Assembly (NCBI GenBank): GCA_964530165.1
Contig: CAZGYE010000329.1
Coordinates: forward strand, 1 to 6,027
Source of the DNA: CAZGYE01 sp964530165
GTDB taxonomy: Bacteria > Planctomycetota > Planctomycetia > Planctomycetales > Planctomycetaceae
Direction of reading: 5' to 3'
Length of the DNA: 6,027 nt
Numbering within the stretch: position 1 is the stretch's first letter; the number at the start of each line of letters is the position of its first letter. Below are positions 1 to 6,027 of this stretch, piece by piece. Below the pieces are notes generated by a model. The model saw only the letters and a program-made list of their open reading frames with translations, did not search any database and was not told where the DNA came from. The translations under genes were made by a program, and so were the position numbers.

Positions 1-333
1 AGACAGAAAGCCCAAAGTCTGGGCTGCCAAGATCCGCTCAGGTGCTTCACCTCTCGCCAGCGTATCGAGCAGCGTCGACGCGGCCGCCTTGCCGTGGGAA
101 ACCATCCCTGCGAGCGCCAGCATGCGCGCCGGCCAACCGCCCTCGTGGAGCGGCCGCATGTAACCATTGGGACGAGATCGGAACGCTTGAGTCCATCTCT
201 GCTCGTTCCAATTCCGCGAGAACTCTTGCAACCACTCATGCGGGGTTCGAGCTTTCGGTTCGGCCCCGTGCGCCGATGTGACGAATGCCAAACCAATCGC
301 CGCGGCAGCAAACCTTCGTCCGGCAATCTTCAT
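1..333 (-). CDS. Secreted HEAT-repeat-like protein, partial (3' end beyond left edge)
   Basis: This frame opens with ATG at 333 and runs without a stop for 111 codons to the window edge, so the C-terminus is missing. A good ribosome binding site (AGGAG, 7 nt before ATG) supports the start, which lies 24 nt after the dsbD-like stop, so it is probably the next gene of the same operon. Residues 1 to about 24 form a Sec-type signal peptide (MKIAGRRFAAAAIGLAF, then SAHG before AEP), placing the protein in the periplasm or outside. Residues about 60-111 have the helix-turn-helix pattern of HEAT repeats (ARMLALAGMV, then a second helix STLLDTLARG, then ERILAAQTLGFL). HEAT solenoids usually serve as protein-binding scaffolds; no catalytic motif is visible in this part. 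The HEAT call rests on pattern only; the reading frame and export signal are more secure. Confidence 0.78.
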   Translation of the reverse strand, partial: MKIAGRRFAAAAIGLAFVTSAHGAEPKARTPHEWLQEFSRNWNEQRWTQAFRSRPNGYMRPLHEGGWPARMLALAGMVSHGKAAASTLLDTLARGEAPERILAAQTLGFLS

Positions 334-357
334 GATCCACTCCTCGCTGAATTGGTG

Positions 358-2511
358 TCACGCGTCGCGACGACTTGTTTCTGCCATTCTACCTGTTTGG
401 TTCCTTGGAACCAGTTCATCGCTGCGTGCACCGCGAGTTTTGCCAGCCGTTTGAGTTTGCATGCGTTTCGACGGTCCTGCTTTTCGCAGGGCATCGAGCA
501 GGGGTTGGGGCGACGTAAACAGTCCGTCGAGGACAACCGGATTATTGGGGTTGCGGGCGCCAAAGACGGCATAGAAGGGAATGCTGCCGGCCTTGTTGCC
601 GAGCAGCTCCAGTAACTGATCGACTTGGGGGGCAGGCTGTGTTTTGTCGGCTTTCAAGGGCACGATGCCGTTGGTTTTGATGAACTCGTGCACTTCCGGC
701 CTGTTCACGGCCACTGCCTCGTTTGTTTTGCAGGTCAGACACCAGTCTGCGGTAAAGTCAACAAACACTGTGTTGCCGTCGGCGATGAGCCGTTTGAGCA
801 ACGTGCGCGAATAGGGTCGCCACGGCAATTCGTCGTCACCTTGTTTTGCGGTGTGGCTCGCGGTGACGTCGACGTTCGGGGCGGCGTCCAGTGCAGTGGG
901 ATTTGCCCATGCCGGGCGCTGGGCCACTTCGCGGTCGACTGCTCGGTCGAAACGGGCTTCCATCACATCGTGCAGCCAGCCGAATGAGACAACCCCGATC
1001 ACCGTCGCAAACGCTCCGGCGCCGATCCAGGCTTTGAGCTTTTGGCCGAGCGCTTCAGTCAGCGGCGTCTGATCGATCCACCAGCAGGCGACCCACAGGC
1101 CGACGATAAATGCGACGGTCGGCACCACGAAAGGAATGGGGATGAACGTCAGCAGATAGACCACCGTCCCCAGCAAGACAAAGCCCATGATGTGCTTGAA
1201 CGTGTCCATCCAGGCGCCGGGTTTGGGCAGGAACGCGATGAGCCTGGGAAAGGCGCCGATGAGCAGATAGGGGCTGGCCATGCCGAGACCAACACACGCG
1301 AAGCCCGCGTAGGCGGTGGCCGGCGGCTGCGAGACCGCCCAGGTCAGAGCCGGGCCGAGCATCGGGCCGCTGCACGGAGTGGCCAGCACCGTCGATAATA
1401 CGCCTTTGCTGAACGCGCCGCCGATTCCTTCTTGGTCCGCCAGTTGATTCGCTCTGCCGGAGCCTACGAGACCCGGAATGGGAATCTGCCAGACGCCCAG
1501 AAAACTCAGTGCGAAGACAAACACCACGGACGTCAGGATCACGTTGAAGCTCACGCTGCTGAACTGCTCACCCCAGCCCAGCCCGAGAAATACGGCCAAC
1601 GTGGCCAGGACGAGGAAGACCGACATCAGCCCCGCCGAATACCAGAGGTTCAGCGCGAAGATGCGACCCCGGCGATCACCGGCCTGTTCGACGAAGGCCA
1701 AGACCTTCAAACCGATGACCGGCAAAACGCAGGGCATGAAGTTGAGCACAAAACCGGCGGCGAATGCCGTCAGCAGCACTACAAACAGGGACCTGTTGCC
1801 GCTGGCGGCGGTTTCGCTTTCCAGTTTGTCCAAGTCCAGGCGTGGAGCGTCTGAGGGCGCGATCTCTTGCCGTCGAGCGCCCGCAGCCAGCCGCTGACTT
1901 TGATCGGACACAGCCCCCTCCAGAATGCCGGGGCGGCCCGATGATGAAACACCCAGAGAAGCTGCAGGAGTCTCGCCGTCGCCAGCCGGATTGAACCAGG
2001 CTCTGAAGGGGAACTTTGTCGGCGCCCGGCAGCCACTCGCGTCGCAGGCTTGAGCGTAGACGTATCCCGTAATTTTCACAGTCTGAGGATCAACCCCGGC
2101 AGAGAGCTTCACGGGCGCCGTCCATGTCACAACACCTTCGTGTTCGTGGAGTTCGACGTCGATCGACTGGTGACGATGGACCTTTGCCGGTCTGGACGCC
2201 TGGAACGGCCCGGTGACTGCGAACCGGTCCGAGTCGTCGACGTGGATCTGCGTTGCGAGAAAAGGCTTCGGCTGCGTCATGGCGTAAATGTGGAAACCGT
2301 CCTGGATTTCGGCTGCGACGGACAATCTCCCGGTGCGGTGGCCTCGGTCAACGGCAAGCTCGGCCCGAACGGTGACGACCGGTTCCGGCTTTTTGCCGCG
2401 GTCACTCCCAGGACGTTCCGGCAACTGAGCTTTCGCGGCCGAGGCAACGAGCAGCGGCGCGACCAAACAGATTGCCGACAGCCGCCTGGAGAGGGAAAAG
2501 GACTTCTTCAT
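358..2511 (-). CDS. dsbD: DsbD-type thiol:disulfide interchange protein (transmembrane thiol reductase)
   Basis: This 717-residue protein has the three-part build of DsbD, which carries electrons from cytoplasmic thioredoxin across the inner membrane to periplasmic thiols. Residues 1-28 are a signal peptide (cut after AKA). Residues about 40-175 form an N-terminal periplasmic domain with a Cys pair C156/C161 (ACDASGC), like that of nDsbD. About eight hydrophobic segments span residues 241-513 and hold the buried redox cysteines C261 (NFMPCVLPV) and C380 (ATPCSGP), matching the cytochrome c biogenesis transmembrane family. Residues about 565-676 are a periplasmic thioredoxin-fold domain with active site W-C591-L-T-C594-K and cis-proline P645 (GSIPF). 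All expected redox cysteines are present, so it looks functional. A basic tail of about 40 residues follows the thioredoxin domain. The start at 2511 has GAGG 8 nt upstream and lies 12 nt after the YHS-repeat gene. The symbol denotes family; orthology to E. coli DsbD is inferred. Confidence 0.93.
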   Translation of the reverse strand: MKKSFSLSRRLSAICLVAPLLVASAAKAQLPERPGSDRGKKPEPVVTVRAELAVDRGHRTGRLSVAAEIQDGFHIYAMTQPKPFLATQIHVDDSDRFAVTGPFQASRPAKVHRHQSIDVELHEHEGVVTWTAPVKLSAGVDPQTVKITGYVYAQACDASGCRAPTKFPFRAWFNPAGDGETPAASLGVSSSGRPGILEGAVSDQSQRLAAGARRQEIAPSDAPRLDLDKLESETAASGNRSLFVVLLTAFAAGFVLNFMPCVLPVIGLKVLAFVEQAGDRRGRIFALNLWYSAGLMSVFLVLATLAVFLGLGWGEQFSSVSFNVILTSVVFVFALSFLGVWQIPIPGLVGSGRANQLADQEGIGGAFSKGVLSTVLATPCSGPMLGPALTWAVSQPPATAYAGFACVGLGMASPYLLIGAFPRLIAFLPKPGAWMDTFKHIMGFVLLGTVVYLLTFIPIPFVVPTVAFIVGLWVACWWIDQTPLTEALGQKLKAWIGAGAFATVIGVVSFGWLHDVMEARFDRAVDREVAQRPAWANPTALDAAPNVDVTASHTAKQGDDELPWRPYSRTLLKRLIADGNTVFVDFTADWCLTCKTNEAVAVNRPEVHEFIKTNGIVPLKADKTQPAPQVDQLLELLGNKAGSIPFYAVFGARNPNNPVVLDGLFTSPQPLLDALRKAGPSKRMQTQTAGKTRGARSDELVPRNQTGRMAETSRRDA

Positions 2512-2523
2512 GACAAACCTCGC

Positions 2524-3450
2524 TTAGTTCAACACCTCGAGTTGTGACGGCTGAATCCAAGTAATCTTGCCGTCTCTTTTCAGCACTTTGCCGGACACCT
2601 TGAGCGGCAAGCCCTCGAAACGGTTCTTGTACACGTCGGGATACAGCTTGTGGGCGTCCTCGATGACGAAGACTCTTCCGTCGGCTGTGTTGACGGCCAG
2701 GCCCAGCGTGTCTTTCGCACCGATCGGCACAACGCCATAATCGCAACCGGCGCAGCCGCTGCGGCCTTTCACCGTGACAACGTTTGCGGCAGGCTTCGCG
2801 TTCGAGGTCTGCTTGCTGGCGGTCGGCTTCACCGCATACTTCCGCGGGTTGGCCAAGAACATTTTGCGCTGCTTCTCCGACGGGAACTGGTACCGCAGTC
2901 CGTGATAGATGGCTGTTATCTCAGGCTTGCCCGGCATTTCTTTGTTCATCTCGATCAGGCACACGGCACAGTTGCCGTCCAGTGCCAGGTCGACGTCGGC
3001 GTAAGCTGCCGGGTTGGCCAGGAACGCCTTCTTCTGGTCCTCACTAGGGAAGAGGAACAGCCGATTGTGAGAGATCGCGGCGTGATGGATGCTGCCAGGC
3101 ACACGCTTGCCCATCTTGGCAAAGCACACCGTGCAGTCGCCGCCCAGGGCCGGAACGTACTTGGCGGGATCGGCCAGAAACATCTGCTTCTGCTTCTCGC
3201 CGGGGAAGTAGTACGTTTTGCCGTCGTACTGGACGCGGTGCTTCGAGTCGCCCCGGACCCACTTCCGCATCTCGATGATGCACACGGGACAGTAGCCCTG
3301 CAACGCAACTTTCTGACGCGCGGTGTGGGACGAACCCGACTGGGCGAGCGCCGGTGTGGTCACGCCGGCGGTCGCCGACATTGCCAACGCCGCCAAGACG
3401 ACGAGACCACCGTTGAAGGACCTTCGATCGGTACTGCGAAAACTGGACAT
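2524..3450 (-). CDS. Tat-exported protein with three YHS-like CxxC repeats
   Basis: This is a 308-residue protein with no catalytic family I can name. The N-terminus has a twin-arginine-like motif (TDRRSFNGG, residues 7-15), a hydrophobic core and a likely cut after ALA36, suggesting export in folded, perhaps cofactor-loaded form. Three homologous units follow at about 51-99, 103-151 and 158-206. Each starts with CxxC (C54/C57, C106/C109, C161/C164), then an aromatic strand ending in FP, then FLA(D/N)P and a Tyr. This is the pattern of YHS-type domains, which occur in metal-binding and metal-transport proteins. The C-terminal part (about 224-308) carries a fourth CxxC (C233-A-G-C236) and a beta-rich segment. 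I chose the start at 3450 because AAGGAG sits 6 nt upstream; an in-frame ATG at 3498 lacks such a site and would bury the Tat motif. Its place directly before dsbD suggests that its cysteines are DsbD clients or that it helps handle metals. Function is inferred. Confidence 0.88.
   Translation of the reverse strand: MSSFRSTDRRSFNGGLVVLAALAMSATAGVTTPALAQSGSSHTARQKVALQGYCPVCIIEMRKWVRGDSKHRVQYDGKTYYFPGEKQKQMFLADPAKYVPALGGDCTVCFAKMGKRVPGSIHHAAISHNRLFLFPSEDQKKAFLANPAAYADVDLALDGNCAVCLIEMNKEMPGKPEITAIYHGLRYQFPSEKQRKMFLANPRKYAVKPTASKQTSNAKPAANVVTVKGRSGCAGCDYGVVPIGAKDTLGLAVNTADGRVFVIEDAHKLYPDVYKNRFEGLPLKVSGKVLKRDGKITWIQPSQLEVLN
2833..3300 (-). repeat. Three tandem YHS-like repeats within the exported protein gene
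   Basis: Three units of about 49 codons (3300-3154, 3144-2998, 2979-2833) share CxxC, a basic/Gly-Pro middle, an aromatic strand ending in FP, a Lys/Gln-rich turn, FLA(D/N)P and a closing Tyr. The repetition is at protein level and the units have clearly diverged in DNA, so the duplication is old. Four or five residues separate unit 1 from unit 2 and about six separate unit 2 from unit 3. Confidence 0.75.
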
Positions 3451-3456
3451 GTCTTT

Positions 3457-3462
3457 CTCCTT
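3457..3462 (-). promoter_or_regulatory. Ribosome binding site of the YHS-repeat gene
   Basis: On the minus strand AAGGAG (3462 to 3457) stands 6 nt before the ATG at 3450. It decides that start over the in-frame ATG at 3498, which has no purine-rich site before it. Confidence 0.8.
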
Positions 3463-3487
3463 TTTTTCTCTGAGGTTCAGACTGACT

Positions 3488-3721
3488 TCAGTGTTCATTC
3501 AAGTGCGGTGACAACGCATCGACCAACACTTGCTTGGGGCGGACCCCCGTCCATTGGGTTTTGATGTCTCCGTCTTTGAGGACCGAGAAGTTTGGAATGG
3601 AGCCAACGCCAAATCTAGCCGCTGTCTCCGGGGCATCGTCGATACTGACCTTCAACACCCTCAATCGGCCGGCGTACTCATCGGCGATCTGTTCGACCTC
3701 ACAAAATGAGCTGGAGATCAT
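3488..3721 (-). CDS. N-terminally truncated thioredoxin lacking the WCxxC active site (possible pseudogene)
   Basis: The 77 residues match the C-terminal two thirds of a thioredoxin: a helix ending IADEYAGRL, the central strand VLKVSIDD, PETAARFGV, the cis-proline loop SIP, then FSVLKDGDI and a closing helix. The first strand, helix and WCGPC active site that should precede this are absent. Only one cysteine remains (C7), so classical dithiol reduction is not possible. The reading starts with ATG at 3721 inside the FTR gene, 23 nt before that gene's end, after a G-rich stretch (AGGGGGG) that could serve as a weak ribosome binding site, so it may still be translated by coupling. Upstream codons in this frame are GGKP, resembling the 'KPV' that precedes the first buried strand of normal thioredoxins, but two stops lie just before them. 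The simplest reading is an internal deletion in a formerly intact thioredoxin that partnered FTR and DsbD. A redox-dead thioredoxin-like partner is the alternative. Confidence 0.72.
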   Translation of the reverse strand: MISSSFCEVEQIADEYAGRLRVLKVSIDDAPETAARFGVGSIPNFSVLKDGDIKTQWTGVRPKQVLVDALSPHLNEH

Positions 3722-4145
3722 TGGTTTGCCCCCCTGCGCCCGTTAGGGCGCCTTTCACTTTTTCTCGCGATTCGCGGCCCTTGTCGCGGGTCGGATCGTT
3801 GAGGATTCCGTAGATCGCCCGTCCTTCGTGGTCTTCAGGCAGATACTCGGTGATTGGGAATCCGTCCGGCCTTACAAAGAGCAGGCAGTGGCAATACTTG
3901 AATCGTTTCATCTCATCACAGGCGCAGACCCACTGCCGGCCGTTGGAGAGTTCGGCCTGCTTGTCCTCGTAGAAGTTGCACGGGCAGAGAGGTCGACCGA
4001 TTTCGTCGACGTTCCGCGCTAAGCCGAGCACCACGGCATCGGTCACCTGGGGATCCGGATGCGCCGACGTGCCAGTCTTCTCACGATACTTCCCGATATA
4101 AGTTCTCATGCGCCGGCGCGCACCCTCAGACGGTTGATTCAGCAT
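3699..4145 (-). CDS. Ferredoxin-thioredoxin reductase catalytic (beta) subunit-like protein
   Basis: The 148-residue protein carries the FTR signature CPC-X17-CAC-X8-CHC (C54, C56, C74, C76, C85, C87). In the characterised cyanobacterial enzyme the spacing is CPC-X16-CPC-X8-CHC: four of these cysteines hold a [4Fe-4S] cluster and the other two (here by position C56 and C87) form the active disulfide that reduces thioredoxin with ferredoxin electrons. The flanking sequence (HPDPQVTDAVVLGLARN before; YLPEDHEGRAIYG after) also fits the family. The protein is cytoplasmic, with no signal or membrane segment. The first ATG (4145) is used; an internal ATG at 4109 would trim 12 residues of no clear importance, and neither has a strong ribosome binding site. 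No FTR variable subunit or ferredoxin gene is in the window, as is usual for bacterial FTR-like proteins outside cyanobacteria. The last eight residues (TNDLQLIL) lie over the truncated thioredoxin and may be a product of the deletion there. Confidence 0.88.
   Translation of the reverse strand: MLNQPSEGARRRMRTYIGKYREKTGTSAHPDPQVTDAVVLGLARNVDEIGRPLCPCNFYEDKQAELSNGRQWVCACDEMKRFKYCHCLLFVRPDGFPITEYLPEDHEGRAIYGILNDPTRDKGRESREKVKGALTGAGGQTNDLQLIL
3736..3751 (-). other. Strong short hairpin at the FTR/thioredoxin junction
   Basis: GCGCCC and GGGCGC form a perfect 6-bp stem with a 4-nt loop. It lies in the last FTR codons, directly followed in the mRNA by A and a six-G run (3734-3729) and then by the start of the truncated thioredoxin. 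It is a plausible site for replication slippage or deletion, or for control of coupled translation; no T tract follows it on the minus strand, so it is not a terminator for the operon. Confidence 0.5.
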
Positions 4146-4273
4146 GGAATTTTCTTTCTGTGGTGGGATGGGTGGTCAGACGCAGTCACGTGCTGACCCA
4201 GGAAACTCTTGAGCCGTTCGAGTTGAGCGTCCCCCAACAACTCATAGGGAATGACGCGAGGGGTTCGAAATCC
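4139..4273 (-). other. Open frame overlapping the FTR start; possible gene remnant
   Basis: Between a stop at 4276 and a stop at 4139 the minus strand is open for 44 codons and reads plausibly as protein (IPYELLGDAQLERLKSFL, an amphipathic helix-like stretch). Its stop codon overlaps the FTR ATG by 7 nt, an arrangement typical of coupled genes. There is no ATG; TTG at 4240 is the only obvious alternative start, and no good ribosome binding site precedes it. I do not recognise a family. It could be the 3' end of a decayed gene, a very small gene, or chance. The rest of the 188-nt gap between FTR and the zf-HC2 gene (4146-4333) shows no convincing promoter or terminator. Confidence 0.25.
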
Positions 4274-4333
4274 TTACATTGGAAATTCGGAAAAAAGTTG
4301 CACTGTCCGTTGGATGGGGCTTCGATGGGGCTG

Positions 4334-4618
4334 TTACGAATCTTGAGTTTTCGGTCGCTGAGATTCCAGCTCCCGCCGGATTCGCCGACGTGCTTCCCCC
4401 GAGAGGGTTACGTCCGCGGAATGAAGGTCGTTTTCTACCTGATCGGCATGACGTCGCACAGCGGCTCGCAACTGCCGAAGCTCTTTGCCAAAGCCGGAAC
4501 AGAGCCTGCACATGTTCAGATGCATCCAAAGTCGAACCCATTGCCCTGGAGACAATTTGTGCTCCAGCGATTCGGAGACCCATCGAGAGACTTCTTGACA
4601 ACTCGACATCCCAAACAT
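4334..4618 (-). CDS. Small zf-HC2 (anti-sigma factor-like) protein
   Basis: The 94-residue product has the zinc-finger pattern of the zf-HC2 family: C7 (SSCQEV), then H33-x3-C37-x2-C40 (MHLNMCRLC), with conserved-looking helices around it. Such domains bind zinc and, in anti-sigma factors, hold an ECF sigma factor inactive. The remainder (about 45-94) is charged and helical; no membrane segment is visible, so it would be a soluble regulator, not a membrane sensor. The ATG at 4618 is preceded by a G-rich site (GGGGGAG, about 11 nt upstream) and lies 5 nt after the stop that the neighbouring sigma remnant has in its restored frame, the usual sigma/anti-sigma layout. Because its sigma partner is broken, this gene may be an orphan on its way to loss, although its own frame is intact. 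Confidence 0.7.
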   Translation of the reverse strand: MFGMSSCQEVSRWVSESLEHKLSPGQWVRLWMHLNMCRLCSGFGKELRQLRAAVRRHADQVENDLHSADVTLSGEARRRIRRELESQRPKTQDS

Positions 4619-4623
4619 GACGC

Positions 4624-4925
4624 TTAGCTCCCCCCGCGGGACTTGATGCACGCGGAAAACCACAGACGGACGCGATAAAAAACAAGACCCACAGATTTGA
4701 CGTCGCAACTCCCAATTCCTTACAAATTTCTTTGTTGGTGAGTTCCTCCCTCTCACGCAACATAAAGACATCGGCTTGCTGTTGAGGCGGCGTTCCCAGG
4801 CAGTGCCGAAAAATCGCCCAGAACTCCTCGCGTTCCAGCGCCGCGATCGGCTGCGTGCCGATTTCCAGACTGGGCGTGGCGTGGGCGGACTCACATTCGT
4901 GGAAGCGGTGTGCTATAATTGCCAT
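4624..4925 (-). pseudogene. ECF-type sigma factor remnant: region 4 only, frameshifted
   Basis: From about 4840 down to 4683 the minus strand encodes a clear sigma region 4: EREEFWAIFRHCLGTPP, then FMLREREELTNKEICKELG and SNLWV, the DNA-binding helix-turn-helix that reads the -35 element. Two defects are visible. First, region 2 (core binding and -10 melting, about 80 residues) is missing: in this frame 4925-5033 shows nothing like it and leuC starts at 5034. Second, at a run of six T (4682-4677) the frame is lost. Removing two T, or adding one, restores YRVRLWFSACIKSRGGS and a stop at 4626-4624, just before the zf-HC2 start, as expected for a sigma/anti-sigma pair. The ATG at 4925 is nominal. 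A sequencing error could explain the frameshift but not the missing region 2. Confidence 0.72.
4911..4919 (+). promoter_or_regulatory. Extended -10 promoter for leuC
   Basis: TGcTATAAT is a perfect sigma-70 -10 hexamer (4914-4919) with the TG of an extended -10 element. The -35 position (about 4891-4896, TCACAT) is poor, which the extended element can offset. It would start transcription near 4925-4927, giving a leader of about 108 nt before leuC. It lies within the sigma remnant on the opposite strand. A chance match is possible, but position and direction fit leuC. Confidence 0.5.
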
Positions 4926-4934
4926 GGAAACCGA

Positions 4935-5014
4935 CGTTTCGTCAAGAAACGCGCACCCAATGCCTCGCGGCGTCACGAGGTCTGTCGGTGGGGACGCCGC
5001 GGTCGATTCTTTTT
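4935..5014 (+). promoter_or_regulatory. Structured leuC leader with competing hairpins and T-rich run
   Basis: Three perfect helices can be drawn: CGTTTC/GAAACG (4935-4940 with 4946-4951), CCTCG/CGAGG (4963-4967 with 4976-4980), and a 9-bp CGCGGCGTC/GACGCCGCG (4966-4974 with 4993-5001). The second and third share 4966-4967 and the third encloses the 3' arm of the second, so they exclude each other. The third is followed 5 nt later by TTCTTTTT (5007-5014), giving a loose intrinsic-terminator look. This is the layout of an attenuator. No leucine-rich leader peptide and no T-box are seen, so the signal, if any, is unknown. Confidence 0.35.
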
Positions 5015-5033
5015 CCCCAGTGACTGTGCCGAA

Positions 5034-6027
<994 letters not shown>

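Noticed and set aside
3451..3498. Upstream ATG at 3498 as start of the YHS-repeat gene.
   Set aside because: It lacks a ribosome binding site, overlaps the preceding gene, and adds a charged stretch (REKKEKD) before the Tat signal; ATG 3450 has AAGGAG at the right distance.
2650..3564. A 304-codon plus-strand open frame.
   Set aside because: It is antisense to the YHS-repeat gene; the open frame follows from high GC, with no recognisable domain or ribosome binding site.
4220..4243. Inverted repeat GAGTTG/CAACTC with a 12-nt loop.
   Set aside because: A 6-bp repeat with a long loop is expected by chance; nothing else marks it as an operator.
4235..4265. Promoter for the FTR operon on the minus strand (TTTCGA, 18 nt, TATGAG).
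   Set aside because: Only about 3 of 6 and 4 of 6 positions match the sigma-70 consensus, and no ECF-type GGAAC/GTC pair at proper spacing is present.
4290..4300. Six-T run on the minus strand after the zf-HC2 gene as an intrinsic terminator.
   Set aside because: No stable GC-rich stem precedes the T run.
4677..4683. Programmed -1 frameshift at the six-T run in the sigma remnant.
   Set aside because: The T run is not in the frame of a canonical X XXY YYZ slippery heptamer, and the gene also lacks region 2, so decay is simpler.

Overview
The window (about 60% GC by eye) looks like chromosomal DNA from a Gram-negative bacterium, most probably a planctomycete or relative. The reasons are a decayed ECF-type sigma factor beside a small zf-HC2 protein, a secreted protein built of three YHS-like metal-binding repeats, a secreted HEAT-type protein, and a LeuC with an 'IGLHLIHEVTS' N-terminus. 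This assignment is inference from protein flavour, not from a marker gene.

Minus strand, positions 4145 down to 1: a tight, co-directional cluster that reads as one operon. In order of transcription it holds (1) a ferredoxin-thioredoxin reductase (FTR) catalytic-subunit-like protein with all six signature cysteines; (2) a thioredoxin that overlaps the FTR 3' end and has lost its N-terminal part and WCxxC active site; (3) a Tat-exported protein with three YHS-like CxxC repeats and a fourth CxxC in its C-terminal domain; (4) a full-length DsbD-type transmembrane thiol reductase; (5) the start of a secreted HEAT-repeat protein that runs off the left edge. Gaps are 37, 12 and 24 nt, and the first pair overlaps by 23 nt. 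Together they suggest a relay taking electrons from ferredoxin through FTR and a thioredoxin to DsbD, and then outside the membrane to a cysteine-rich, perhaps metal-handling, client. The cytoplasmic thioredoxin link looks broken in this copy.

Positions 4146-5033: a degraded region. It carries an intact zf-HC2 (anti-sigma-like) ORF, and a sigma factor remnant that lacks region 2 and is frameshifted at a six-T run. It also has an open frame that overlaps the FTR start and may be a broken or very small gene.

Plus strand, 5034 to the right edge: leuC (3-isopropylmalate dehydratase large subunit), cut by the window end before its iron-sulfur ligands. An extended -10 promoter (TGcTATAAT) lies 115 nt upstream, inside the sigma remnant. 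The roughly 110-nt leader between them can form competing hairpins and ends in a T-rich run, so attenuation-like control is possible but unproven.
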